Assembly: GCA_002943765.1 (NCBI GenBank)
Contig: PQWQ01000010.1
Span: forward strand, 436,501 to 500,500
DNA from: Psoroptes ovis
Lineage: Eukaryota > Arthropoda > Arachnida > Sarcoptiformes > Psoroptidae
DNA: 64,000 nucleotides
Direction: 5' to 3'
The notes under the pieces are model-generated. The model made no database searches and had not been told where the DNA came from. It was given only the letters and a program-made list of their open reading frames with translations. A program made the position numbers and the translations under genes. Positions 11,402 through 22,614 of the stretch are shown here, piece by piece (position 1 is the first letter of the stretch; the number at the start of each line of letters is the position of its first letter).

Positions 11402-12902
11402 ATGGATCAATTTGATCAATTCGATTTGTTAGATGCCATAAATAATCAATCATCAATGGAATTGATATTGAAAAATTCTGAAATTTTAATTAATTATTGT
11501 GTACAACATCAACAACAAAAACAGCAGCAACAACAACAACAACAACAACCAAATAGATATGAAAGTATTGATTCAATTATATCAATGTTTAATTATAATA
11601 ATGATATTATCAATGATGTTGATGTCGATATTCGTAAAAATGATAATAGTCCAATGCTGATTAATGAACCAACAATTTCGAAACGGTCAACAAATGAAAT
11701 AATACTGTTCATATTCATTATTTTATATTGTTTAGTATTTTTGATTGGTTTTTTCGGCAATTCACTGGTGATATATGTGGTGTTACGTTTTTCTAAAATG
11801 CAAACAGTCACCAATATGTACATATTTAATTTAGCCATTGCCGATGAAATGTTTTTGATTGGCCTCATATTTTTGATTACAACATTTTTCGTTAAATATT
11901 GGATGTTCGGGCAAATTGTTTGTAAAATTTATATGACATTTACATCGATCAATCAATTCACCAGTAGTTTATTATTGCTGGTAATGTCGGCCGATCGTTA
12001 TATTGCTGTTTGTCATCCGATTGATGCACCACGTTTTCGTACATCGTTTGTTGCTAAATTTATTTGTATGACAGTTTGGACGGTAAGTCTTTGAATACAT
12101 TAAAATCCATAATTAATATTAATATCTTTGATTCAAATTGACACGATTAGATATCAGCATTACTGATGGTACCAATATTCATGTATGGAAATACGATGCA
12201 AATCGAAAATACTGTCACTTGTAATATAATATGGCCCGAAAGTGATCAAATGAAAGGAGCACGTACATTTACGCTGTATTCATTTTTTCTAGGATTTTTC
12301 ATACCATTCATATTGATATTCGCTTTCTACATTTTGGTCATTTATCGGCTGAAAAGTGTTGGACCTAAAAAGAAATCCAAAGAAAAAAAGAAATCACATC
12401 GTAAAGTCACTTATTTAGTATTGACTGTCATATCGGTTTACGTGCTTTGCTGTCTACCATATTGGATTGGACAATTTTACATTACATTCATTGCATCTGG
12501 TCATAGCCAATTTGCATTCATATTTAATCTACTGGCCGGATGTCTTACATATGCTAATTCAGGTATTTAACCCATTACGTCTTGAATTTTATTAATAATC
12601 ATTTCTACCTTCTATTTTTTCAGCCGCTAATCCAATTCTGTATGGTGAGTAATATTATCAATAATGATCAATTCCATGAATAATCATAATTCTTCCCTTA
12701 ATCAATCAATATTACAGCATTTTTAAGTGAAAATTTCAAAAAAAGTTTTGCCAAAGCCTTTACATGTGCATCACATAAAGATATTAATGCACAATTAAAT
12801 TTAGAAAATAGTCAAATAACAGTTAATCGTGTTAATCATCATCATCATCATCATAATAATCATCATACCAAACAACGTCAACATTTGAACAATGTCCAAT
12901 AA
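11402..12902 (+). CDS. AstC-R: Allatostatin-C / somatostatin-type neuropeptide receptor (class A GPCR)
   Basis: Four exons: 11402-12082, 12151-12562, 12624-12644 (only 21 nt) and 12718-12902, 432 aa. Seven hydrophobic segments are present. Class-A hallmarks: GN in TM1 (GFFGNSLVIYVVLRF), LAIADE in TM2, DRY in SADRYIAVCHP, the Cys pair VCKIY and VTCNIIWP, and NPILYAFLSENF for NPxxY across the micro-exon. SKMQTVTNMYIFNLAIADE, SVGPKKKSKEKKKSHRKVT and LVLTVISVYVLCCLP are near-identical to insect AstC receptors. Family knowledge: Gi/o-coupled receptor for allatostatin C, inhibiting juvenile-hormone release and modulating neurons. The start is the first in-frame ATG. The N-terminal tail carries polyGln and the C-tail a polyHis run. 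Confidence 0.94.
12624..12644 (+). other. AstC-R: 21-nt micro-exon of the AstC receptor
   Basis: Bounded by TTTTCAG and GTGAGT, this exon supplies two bases of the split Ala codon, the residues A-N-P-I-L-Y, and the first base of the next Ala codon. These are the TM7 NPxxY residues. The phase is kept on both sides (1 in, 1 out), and skipping it would delete seven residues of TM7 without a frameshift. Confidence 0.9.
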
Positions 12903-13583
12903 TTGGATTAAGTAAATCAATTATTTCGATCATAATTGATTTATTTTGATTCGGCCACATTGATTAATATGAAGAAAGTCAAATATGATATATTTATGTA
13001 TGTCCTGTATATTAATATTAATTATTTTATCATTATTACATTATTCTACGATAATCAAATAAATAGGAATCAAATTATTAAAATAATAATAATAATAATA
13101 ATTGTAATCATATAGCAACAGCAGCAGAAATACCGACCCAAAACCTAAATATATATGGTGTTGCGTGTATTCATATATTATTAAAAAAAACGAATATTCT
13201 TGCACATCTTGAATCATTCCCGTATGGGCATATTCACAAAATGAACAAACAAACAAATGAATGAATGAATGAATTTGGTAACATTTCGGTCCAAGAATCT
13301 CGAAAAAAAAAAAGATTCCAACTCATCAGTTGTTTGTTTGATCATTCAATTGTATATACAACAAACAAATATATAAATTTCATATGAAATATTTCATAGT
13401 AGACGCAACAAACTTTTTTTTCATGGAATAGAAATATTCTTGATTATTTGTAAAATTATTCAAATTTTTTATTATTATTATTATTTTAATGAAAAGAATA
13501 AATATTTGAAATTATTATTTATCTCCATATTTCAATTACGATTTATTTCAATCAAGTATTCAAAATTGAAGAACAATTATCCG
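12903..13583. other. Intergenic between the AstC receptor and dimmed
   Basis: About 680 bp, A/T-rich with ATT and AAT runs (for example 13081-13100) and T/A-rich leader sequence just before the bHLH gene. No coding signal was seen on either strand. Confidence 0.4.
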
Positions 13584-14261
13584 ATGTTTAACAGTGATAA
13601 TGAATCAAATGATAATGATTCCAATTCAACATCGACAACAACATCAACCGGTAGCCACCCGGTGAAATTATTGTCATCACCATCATCAGCTACATCATCA
13701 TCGTCGGCGGCAATAATATCGGAAAAAACAATGATTGAATTACGAAATGGTTCGATGAATGGTTTTCAAAAACAACAGCATCAACAGCAACAACAACAAT
13801 TTCCCACGAAACGTGGCCGTAGACGTATTTCGATCATAATTGAAACAAATAATAATAACCTAAATAATGATCATAATAAACGTTCGAAAAATTTGACCAC
13901 CAACAACACAACAAATCGTGATCGTAATCTTCGACGTTTAAAAAGTAATGAACGTGAACGTATGCGTATGCATAGTTTAAATGATGCATTTCAAAATTTA
14001 CGTGAAGTTATACCGCACATAAGTAAAGAGAGGAAATTATCGAAAATCGAAACATTAACATTGGCCAAAAATTATATTGTTGCATTGACTGATTATATTA
14101 TGCAACAATCAGCAACACCTGATGCATCATCATCATCATCAATATCATCATCGCAATCAACGACAGCATCGAAATCGGCAACAAAACATCATCATGAACA
14201 ACAATTGTCAAAGATTGCGAATAATTTACAATTAAATCATAATAATAAACATTTCAAGTAG
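13584..14261 (+). CDS. dimm: Dimmed/Mist1 (BHLHA15) bHLH transcription factor
   Basis: 225-aa product in one exon. The bHLH domain (about residues 117-172) reads RRLKSNERERMRMHSLNDAF, QNLREVIPHISKERKLSKIE, TLTLAKNYIVALTDYIM. This is the diagnostic Dimmed/Mist1 signature, with basic-region NERERMRMH and the loop KERKLSKIETL. Family knowledge: Dimmed/Mist1 drives the regulated secretory programme in neuroendocrine cells (flies) and exocrine cells (mammals) through E-box binding. The N-terminus has polyGln and a basic TKRGRRR patch that could be a nuclear localisation signal. The tail is Ser-rich. The start is the first in-frame ATG. The gene lies directly downstream of a neuropeptide receptor and convergent with GTF2H2, whose stop is 97 bp away. 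Confidence 0.92.
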   Translation: MFNSDNESNDNDSNSTSTTTSTGSHPVKLLSSPSSATSSSSAAIISEKTMIELRNGSMNGFQKQQHQQQQQQFPTKRGRRRISIIIETNNNNLNNDHNKRSKNLTTNNTTNRDRNLRRLKSNERERMRMHSLNDAFQNLREVIPHISKERKLSKIETLTLAKNYIVALTDYIMQQSATPDASSSSSISSSQSTTASKSATKHHHEQQLSKIANNLQLNHNNKHFK

Positions 14262-14358
14262 ATTTAGATTAATCTGAACTTGTTTTTTCATTTTCAAATG
14301 TAAACATTTCAAATCATTTATTTATTTTCAATAAAAATTCTGAATTTTTTTCAAATAT

Positions 14359-15569
14359 TCAAAGCATTCGACGAATGGATGTACAACCAGGACAAACATG
14401 TGATATTTCATGTATGATAACATCACAATCAATACAAAATGTTTGTTGACATATATTACAGAGGGTAGTTGGTTTACCGTCCACCCGGCGTAAACAGCCA
14501 AAACATTTACACTTCGTATCGTTGTTTGCCATTTGTTCACTGAATGGTTCGACTGGAAATAAATGATGATAACTACGAGCCAAATGTGATGATGATAATA
14601 ATGTGAGACCACATATTTTACATTCGACAGGCAAGTCACAATATTTTGAATTACATTGACGGCAAAAATAACCGGTGACGGTCAATTTCGGTTCATCATC
14701 ACTGTCTAAATGACAAACACAAAACGATGGTACGGTGTTGATTTCATATTTGGGAAAACCAATTTTCATCAGCGTAGATTCAGTATATGATGATGGCAGC
14801 GGATTCAAGTATTGAAATAATAAATCTTTCAAATGTGTTTCATCAGTGGCAACATTATAAATGCCATTAGTTTTGGTTGTTAATTCTTTACAAATATAGA
14901 CTTCAGCCGCCAAACCAATAACTGAACATCGAATATTATCTTTTGCAAGTGTATCTATTGTTTTATGGATGTCAGACGGGTCACAACTAGTTAAACTTCC
15001 CATTATCAATAATATTTCTTTACTCGTATGAGGTGGCATATAACGAAGCATTGAATGAGCAATTTGTAAGGAATTTTGCATCGATGTTTCACCAATACAA
15101 TTCGGATTGGATTTCAAAGTATTCAATGCATCTAAATGAAGTTTAAGATTTCCACTTAGATCAGATATTTTTTCAGCACGTTTATTTTTGGTGGTTATAA
15201 AACCCAATTGACTAATTGGATTTTGATCAACGAAATCTTCGACAAATTTTTCCAACATTCTTATACAACAAATCAGACGATTTGGTTTCAAATCAATATG
15301 ATTCATAGCCGCAGACATGTCAATGATGATGACCAAATGTCTCATCTTTCAATCATTTAAAATAAGATTAATATAAAGTCAAATCAAATTGAAAAACATA
15401 CCAAGCCAAGACGAATATTTTTCTTATTCAATGTCCGCTTGCGTATTGCTTTATAAAGCATTTCATCCACAGAACTTTGGATACGTCCATGATCATCTTC
15501 TTTCACTATTTCCCATGTTTTTTCATATTCAGTTTCCCAACGATATGATTTACCATCTTCATCATCCAT
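14359..15569 (-). CDS. GTF2H2: TFIIH core subunit p44 (Ssl1/GTF2H2)
   Basis: Two exons: 15569-15402 and 15345-14359, 384 aa. The N-terminal RWETEYEKTWEIVKED and RKRTLNKKNIRLGL lead into the vWA-like Ssl1 domain (MRHLVIIIDMSAAMN, LKPNRL, FVDQNPISQLGFITTK, SCDPSDIHKTIDTLAKDNIR, VIGLAAEVYIC). Zinc-binding motifs follow: GYFCRQCNSKYCDLPVECKI, RSYHHLFPVEPF, and the RING-like C4 module (CKCFGC through CIDCD and CPGC). Family knowledge: p44 stimulates the XPD helicase in TFIIH for nucleotide-excision repair and transcription initiation. The lengths and zinc ligands look intact. It shares a roughly 200-bp head-to-head promoter with the ECI2-like gene. Confidence 0.96.
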
Positions 15570-15769
15570 TGTTTTTGATTAATTAAATTTGACAATTCAA
15601 AATTTTAGAAAAAATTTAAAATCTCATATGTTTGCGCAATGTGCCATGCGCTGTTCATAAACACTAGTTCAAAATAAATTTTAAAAAAAATTATCTATTT
15701 TATTCTTTTAAATCTTATTTTTGATATCTTTATCAAAATTGTACCCATAACAATGAATACAATTCAATC

Positions 15770-16697
15770 ATGGCCTTTTTCACGCCAAAAATATTAAAAT
15801 TTGGAAAATTATTTATTCAAAATTATATGCTGAAAACACCATTATCGACCATAGCAAAAAATGGTAATATTCAACTTGAATATCATAATCATGTAGCTTG
15901 GATCCGTTTGAATCGTCCGGAAAGATATAATGCATTATCAAATGAAATGTATGTGGAGATGGCCGACTTATTGAAACAAATTTCAGAGAATGACAACGTA
16001 AGAATAGCAGTTATGACAGGAAATGGTCCATATTTTTCGAGTGGAAATGATTTAAGTGAGTTTGTTTGCTCTTCATCTTGATTCATTTCACTAATGATTT
16101 TGGCAAACAGATAATTTCGGTGGTTCAGATATGAGCCGTGAAAAATTAATGGAAAAAATGGCCAATAATTGTAAACAATTTGTCGATTCATTTATCGATT
16201 TTCCAAAACCTTTGATTGGTGCCATTAATGGTCCAGCATATGGAATCATGTTTACTATTCTGGGTTTATTTGATTATTTGATTGCAACAGATCGAGCATA
16301 CTTTGTTTGTCCATTTAGCTCATTGGCTATATCGCCTGAAGGCTGTTCAACATATACATTTCCACATATATTTGGCTCGACACTGGCATCTGATTTGCTT
16401 TTTTTTAACAAGCGATTGTCGGTTGAGGATGCTTATCGTTTTGGTTTCATATCGGAAATAGTTCCACATGATAAATTTGATGATCATTTACAGCAGTGGA
16501 TAAATGAACCACGTACAGGTCTAATTGATTCATGTCATTACAAATCGATGATCTCGGCAAAATCATTGATACGAAATGATAAAATACGGCAGGAACTGCA
16601 TGAAACAAATCAAAATGAATGTAAATTATTGCTACAACATTTTTTATCGGATGAATGTCAATTGAATTTAAACAAATTTTTTTCGAGAAAAAAATAA
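15770..16697 (+). CDS. ECI2: Enoyl-CoA delta-isomerase 2-like (crotonase fold), no ACBP domain
   Basis: Two exons: 15770-16055 and 16111-16697, 290 aa. The crotonase core reads WIRLNRPERYNALSNEMY, YFSSGNDL (oxyanion-hole loop), FIDFPKPLIGAINGPAYGI, FDYLIATDRAYFVCPF, SPEGCSTYTFP and LSVEDAYRFGFISEIVP. SPEGCSSYTFP is typical of ECI2/PECI, and the Glu there is the catalytic acid in that family. Family knowledge: it shifts 3-cis/trans-enoyl-CoA to 2-trans for beta-oxidation of unsaturated fatty acids. The N-terminal acyl-CoA-binding domain of mammalian ECI2 is missing. The C-terminus ends SRKK rather than a peroxisomal SKL. The first 30 residues are basic and hydrophobic, compatible with a mitochondrial presequence. 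Confidence 0.9.
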
Positions 16698-16810
16698 ATA
16701 AAAAAATTTTAAATGTCCAAATGTAAATATCGATTGTATCGAAACAATAAAAAAATAGGCGTGCACTATTTTTGTCTGTTCAAAGTAAACAAATTTAAAT
16801 CGCGCCAGTT

Positions 16811-16818
16811 TTTCGCGC
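16811..16818 (+). promoter_or_regulatory. E2F-type site upstream of CDC6
   Basis: TTTCGCGC matches the E2F consensus TTTSGCGC and lies 108 bp before the CDC6 start codon. A second CGCGCC core is at 16801-16806. CDC6 is a classical E2F target, and CG-rich motifs are rare in this AT-rich window, so the assignment is reasonable. It rests on motif and position only. Confidence 0.55.
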
Positions 16819-16925
16819 AATTTTTCATTCGCACTGTGTTCTAATCATTTTAAATGATTAAATACCTTCACAATTAAAGTTTAAAGTTCTTATTGACATT
16901 ATTAAAATTTAGATAAAACTTAACC

Positions 16926-18458
16926 ATGACTCGATCATCACCTTCGAAACGATCATATTTGAAAATGCGACAAACTGATCATCAATGTTTGAATTTAAAG
17001 CCTAAATTATTGAAATCTAATCACGTGAATATGTTAGCTTCATCAAGCAATGAAAGTTTGATTGGACGTGACAATGAATATGAGAAAATTTCAAAAATTA
17101 TCAAAGATGGGCTATTGACTAAAACATCTAAAACAATTTATATTTCTGGACCAGCTGGAACTGGTAAAACAATGACTGTGACAAAAATTTTGGAAGATTT
17201 ACAATCATCATCAAATCAGCAAATCGATTCCTTTAAGCTGATATCCATCAATTGTATGTCGTTCAAAAATTCCAATGATTTTTATTCACTTATCGAGTCC
17301 AATCTGAATGATGGAGAGAAAATGAACATGAAAAAACAGCTGAATAATTCTTTGATTGATCAAAATAAACATATTGAAAATATCAAAACGGCAATTATGA
17401 ATTCGAAATCAATGATCGTATTACTATTGGATGAAATTGATCAACTGCAAACAAGAAATCAAAATGTATTGAATGCTATATTTCGTTTACCATTACAGCT
17501 ATCGAAACAAATTATATTGATTGGGATAGCGAATGCATTAGATTTCACAGCGAAAACAATGTCATGGCTTAAGAATGGCTCTGACAATTTTTCTGAGATC
17601 CGTTTCTTACCATATAGTAAAGATCAGATTGTTGAAATTATTGAAAATCGTTTGAAAACCAGCCAAAATGATAATAAACAGCTGATTGATCGTTCAGCAA
17701 TTGAATTTTGTGCGAGGAAAATTGCATCCTTCAGTGGTGATATACGCAAAGCATTGGATGTTTGTAGACGTGCTATTGAATTATTGAACAAAGATCAACC
17801 ATGTCTAACGCCAACCAAACAACCTCTCAAATCTTCTAAATCGATTCGTAAGACACCATTACGATCGAATGAAAACATTATGACAACAACACCAACAAAG
17901 ATGATAAATTCTCACGAACAAAATGATCGATCAACATCAGTAAATATTAAAATGATTATGAATGTATTGAATCAAATTTATGGATCAGCTGTTGATAAAA
18001 TTGATCCGATCAATGATAATAATAACAAATGTTTTCTACCATCTGATCAACAAATTATTTTGACCATATTCATTATTTACCAGAAAATATATTCAAAATA
18101 TGAAATACGTTTGCATGAACTGCGTGATATGTTAATGAAAATATGTCGTCAGCGACGAATCAATTGTGAAGGTAAAACGGAATCCGATATATTGAATATG
18201 TGTCAATATCTTAGCGATTATGGTTATGTTACCGTCAATCATAATGGTAGACGAAGTGATTCGATCACCAATGGTGGCAGTCCATTCAAAAATAGACGCA
18301 TCACAGGCTCTGCTCACAAGACAAATAATCGAAATAATCATAATAATAATAATGAAAATGCTACAACATTATCATTGATAATTAGTCCAGCTGAAGCTGA
18401 GCAATTGATCAGCACTTTTCATCGTACAATTGTCGATGATGCATTTATGTTTGTTTGA
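16926..18458 (+). CDS. CDC6: CDC6, AAA+ replication licensing factor
   Basis: Single-exon 510-aa protein. Seen directly: Walker A GPAGTGKT (residues about 75-82), Walker B LLLDEID (about 164-170), sensor-1 region ILIGIANALD, sensor-2 block SGDIRKALDVCRRAIELL, and a C-terminal winged-helix region. ISINCMSFKNSNDFYSLI and RNQNVLNAIFRLP follow CDC6 rather than ORC1, and no BAH domain is present. Family knowledge: CDC6 with ORC loads Cdt1-MCM2-7 at origins in G1 and is controlled by CDK phosphorylation. CDK-type S/T-P-x-K/R sites are visible at the extreme N-terminus (SPSKR, residues 5-9) and in the linker (TPTK twice, with KTPLR nearby). The upstream E2F site fits G1/S expression. Confidence 0.94.
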   Translation: MTRSSPSKRSYLKMRQTDHQCLNLKPKLLKSNHVNMLASSSNESLIGRDNEYEKISKIIKDGLLTKTSKTIYISGPAGTGKTMTVTKILEDLQSSSNQQIDSFKLISINCMSFKNSNDFYSLIESNLNDGEKMNMKKQLNNSLIDQNKHIENIKTAIMNSKSMIVLLLDEIDQLQTRNQNVLNAIFRLPLQLSKQIILIGIANALDFTAKTMSWLKNGSDNFSEIRFLPYSKDQIVEIIENRLKTSQNDNKQLIDRSAIEFCARKIASFSGDIRKALDVCRRAIELLNKDQPCLTPTKQPLKSSKSIRKTPLRSNENIMTTTPTKMINSHEQNDRSTSVNIKMIMNVLNQIYGSAVDKIDPINDNNNKCFLPSDQQIILTIFIIYQKIYSKYEIRLHELRDMLMKICRQRRINCEGKTESDILNMCQYLSDYGYVTVNHNGRRSDSITNGGSPFKNRRITGSAHKTNNRNNHNNNNENATTLSLIISPAEAEQLISTFHRTIVDDAFMFV

Positions 18459-18601
18459 CAGATGATTTGAGTTCATTGACATTACTCTATTGAATTTTAT
18501 AGTAAATAGACATCATTAATTTTATTATGAAATCATTCACATTTGTACCCCGTGTTTTTTACTTTCTTTTTAAAATTTTGAACTTTTTAAATTAATAAAT
18601 T

Positions 18602-19948
18602 ATGAATAAAACGATTGATTTGTTAATATTCGGTGCGACCGGTTTCACTGGCCGCTTTATTGTTGAACATTTGGTTAAAACAATTGAAAGATATAACAAA
18701 ATTGATCTTCGGTGGGCTGTTGCTGGACGTAACCTAGAACAATTGAATCAACATTTGAACGATATTGAAAATGTGACTCGCATTAAATTCAAAAATCAGC
18801 TGAATATATTTAAATGTGATATAAATGATTCCCGCTCATTGAAGCAAGTATTTTCACAATGTAAATTGGTAATGAATTGTGTTGGCCCATATAGTTTACT
18901 TGGTGAACCAGTGTTGAAAGCTTGTCTGGACTCTGGTGAGTTATTTCGATTTTTGATTGATTGATTTTTCTGATTTTTGTTTTAAATAATTTGTTTAGAT
19001 GCAAATTATATGGACATTTGTGGTGAACCATTGTTTTTGGAACAAATGCAATTACAATATGATCATCAAGCTAAAAATCGTAGATTATGCGCCGTTACAT
19101 CATGTGCATTCGATTCAATACCATCGGATATTGGTGTACAATATTTGAAGCAACAAATCAACAACCTTGATGGCCATTTGAATCATGTTGAAAGCTTTTT
19201 ACGAATAAATAATTCAAAAATGAATTATGCCACATGGAATGCATTGGTCGAAGGTTATAAACATCGAAATCGATTAAAATCACTGCGGCAAGAATTATTC
19301 AAACAATTTGATGATTATAAATGGCCATATACAGTGGTCAGACATAATCTTTACCGCCATCCTGAATTTAATTATTGTGTTCCATTTCTGGGCAGTGATC
19401 GTTCAGTGGTCGCTCGAAGTCAATTGAAACGTTATACATTATTCAAAGAATTGCCAGCACAATTTGAGATATATTTCTCATTACATAGAGTAATCGATAT
19501 CATTAAATTGGCAATCATTAATTATAATTTGAAATTATTAACAAAATTCGAAATCGGTGAAAAGCTGCTGCTGAAACATTCAAACATTTTTTCATTCGGC
19601 ATATTCGATCGTAATCAATTACCGAAACGTGATTTATTGGAGAATAATAAATTCTCCTTGACATTGATTGGCTATGGATGGCCAATGAATAATACGAACA
19701 ACAATAATTTCACCAAAGAAAGCATCAAAGAACTTGGACGAGTAATCATATCAGGTGGTGATCTGGCATACATTGATACATCGAAAATTGCCATACAAAC
19801 TGCGCTGACATTTTTAGAAAAATTGAATTCACAACAACAAAATCTACAATATGGTGTTCAAACACCGGCCATAGTGTTTGAACCAAATGAATTAGTACCG
19901 AAATATCGTGATGAAGATATTCGAATTGAATTTATTTCAAAAATTTAA
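18602..19948 (+). CDS. SCCPDH: Saccharopine dehydrogenase-like oxidoreductase
   Basis: Two exons: 18602-18935 and 18999-19948, 427 aa. The Rossmann start LLIFGATGFTGRFIVEHLV carries the nucleotide-binding GxxGxxG-type turn. RWAVAGRN, CKLVMNCVGPYSLLGEPVLKAC, YMDICGEPLF and CAFDSIPSDIGV match the SCCPDH family in order. The C-terminal half has the family's hydrophobic stretch (IIKLAIINYNLKLL) and SLTLIGYGW. Family knowledge: the proteins associate with lipid droplets and mitochondria. The catalytic role is not established, and despite the name lysine catabolism is not shown. It starts 143 bp after the CDC6 stop on the same strand. SCCPDH-like gene identity is firm, while substrate is unknown. 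Confidence 0.92.
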
Positions 19949-20682
19949 ATATTTTGTTTGATTATAATAAAATTCAAATTGATACAATTCAATCAATTAT
20001 TTAAATTGTATTCCAAAACTAAATAGAAAAATTATAAAATGTCAAATAAATGTATCGTTTGTTGATGTGTATTTTTTTAAATGTAAATGATCCATATTGT
20101 TCATTGTTGTTTATTATTGTTGATATGAACACTTGTCACCATCATTATCATCAATTGAACCATCATCAAGGATTATAGTTATATTTTTTAATTGAAATAA
20201 TCTATTTACATAAACACACACACAAACTTTGAAACATGTGTTTTCAAACGATCAAATCTCAATAAATTTATTGAATCATTTACTATCGATTCATTAATCA
20301 ATCAATTATTTTAGGTCAAATATCACTGGTCAATGTTTTGATTTGATTTATTCTGTTTTTAAATTAAAAAAATTTTATATAAAATAATAATAAGAAGGTT
20401 CAAAGGTAGGTATCTGTGCGACGACTATAAGTGCAATACAATCCAAATCATTTATATTATCAAGTCAAGTGCTCAAGTATTTAGTAGTATTTACGAGATT
20501 AGAATACAATTCAAATATTTGTGTATTTGTTTGTGTAGGGTTTATATGCTCGTTGTCCGATGTTAATTTGAAAATTAATTAGTTTTAATAATAGATTAGA
20601 TAATATTAATAGAAATAGATAATAAATGCTTGACAAGAGTTAATTGACGAAAAAATTCTAAATTTCCGAACATCTAATTTGA
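19949..20682. other. Convergent 3' region of SCCPDH and epsin
   Basis: About 730 bp between two stop codons that face each other. It contains AATAAA-like sequence close after the SCCPDH stop, a short CA run near 20212-20223, and a slightly more mixed stretch at 20400-20560. Most is probably 3' UTR. No open frame of interest. Confidence 0.45.
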
Positions 20683-22614
20683 TCACATTGCAAACGGATT
20701 TGTTGGTGATGGTAATGTAAAGGCAGATGTGGATGATGATTGTTGTTGTTGTTGACCAATCGAATTATTCATATTATTACCCCAAATCGAATTATTTGAT
20801 AATGTAAATGCAGATGATGATGATGCTGCTGCAGATGTCATTGTAGGTAATTGTGGATACATTGATAATGTATTATTGAAATTATTTGATATTGTTGCTG
20901 GCGCTGTTGTTGATGTTGATAGCGGTAATGATAATCCTCCAACTCCTACTAACATTCCATTATTTTGTTGTGTTTGCGCTCTCAATTCATTGATTGTTGG
21001 TTGTGATGGTTTATTTGCTTGAAATGGATTTATTATTGGTTGTGGTACGGCCGATGCAAACGGGTTATTATTTGGTGATGTAGCTATGCAACAAGATAAG
21101 AGACAGATGGTCAAGTTCTTATCAAAATAATTTTAAAACATTCGAACTTACAAGTCTGCACTTTATTACTGCTAACCAATGCATCCAAATTGACCAAATT
21201 TGAATTCGGCCCGAGAAAACTTTCCGGTGTACGACGTACTGGATTCGATGTAATCGATGCTACCGGTGATGTTTTGATTGGTTCAGCTAATCCTTTAATT
21301 GAGAAAAAAAATTTAAAAAGTTGCAATTCTAAGACTGAACTTACCATCAAATGCTTTTTTATCATTGATTGTTGCCGATGTTGTTGAAGTATTCAAATTC
21401 CAAGGATCATTATTTGCCACAGTCGGAGCAGTTGTTATGGACCAAGGATCATTTGTAGCTTGTGTAGTGTTGCTACCGCCACCACCACCACCCCATGGAT
21501 CATCAAATGCTGTACCGGTAATAGTAGGTTTATCAAAATCAATAGAATTAGAATTTGTTGGTGGCGGTGTTGACCACGGATCATTATGCTGTTGTGATTG
21601 CTGTTGTTGATGAAGATTAGCATGATGATTGTTCCTATGACTTTTATGATTTATCGGAGGCGAAGGCAACAAAGAAGCAGGTACCGGTGATGGTTGCGAT
21701 AACAAAGTATTAGATGTTGTTGATGGTGCCGAAGACCATGGATCATTTTGATTGGTACTCGGTCCAGCCAGACTAAGCAATTCATCAACATTTGATGTTG
21801 CACCACCACCACCACCAGCGCTGCTATGATTATCAGATTTTTGTCGATTTTTTTCGCTTTCTTCCAACGCCAATTTCAATCGTAAATCATCATTTTTACG
21901 TAAACGTTCTTCTTGTTCAGCCTCTTCTTTACTCATTGCTAATGCTAATTCAAGCTGAAGTTTTTCTTCACCAGCTGTTTGTGGACGTGCCGATTCCAGC
22001 TCAGGATTTAATGTACGTGAATTGGCGTTATCGCTTTGTGATAATGATTCTGGATAACTTGTGGATGAACGAAATGTTTGATCATTGTTATTATTATTCG
22101 AAGTATCACTACGATCACCACCCATATATGACATTGATTGTGAAAATCGTTCTTTTGCTTTCAGTGCACGTGAACGTTCAACAGCTAATTTTTCTTCATC
22201 TTTCAATAGATTAACTAATAATTTACTTTTTTCACGAATACTCATTCCTTGATCTTTATTATCTTCAATATATTGAAAATCTTTCAATGTTTGTATTGCA
22301 AATAGATTGTCACGACATTGTTGGGCAACTTTTTCCGATCCAGTTTTAATTAAATATTCTAACAATAACAATGATTTATATACATGACGCCAATTTTTAC
22401 CATGATCATTCAAACGTTTCCATATGATTTGCATTATTTCCGAAAATGCTACAACATTATATGTTAAATCAGCAATATCGGCCATCAACGTAGCCGATGG
22501 ACCCCATGGTTCATTTGATGTTGCATTACGTACTTTGACTTGAGCATCGGAATAATTTTTCACCACATTTATAACGTTACGTCTTATTTCTTGTACATTC
22601 AACATGTTAGACAT
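20683..22614 (-). CDS. EPN: Epsin (ENTH endocytic adaptor; liquid facets orthologue)
   Basis: Three coding exons: 22614-21345, 21292-21152 and 21083-20683, 603 aa. The ENTH domain (about 6-140) contains RRNVINVVKNYSDAQVKVRN, EPWGPSATLMADIADLTYN and RHVYKSLLLLEYLIKTGSE. Two ubiquitin-interacting motifs follow (EEKLQLELALAMSKEEAEQE near 216-236 and DDLRLKLALEESEKN near 242-256). There are five DPW motifs for the AP-2 ear, FLGPNSNLVNLDALV, and three C-terminal NPF motifs for EH domains, the last almost at the stop. Family knowledge: epsin binds PI(4,5)P2, bends membrane and sorts ubiquitinated cargo, notably Notch ligands, into clathrin pits. Start chosen at MSNMLNVQ because no ATG lies further upstream in frame. 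Donor-like sites upstream suggest spliced 5' UTRs. Confidence 0.96.
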
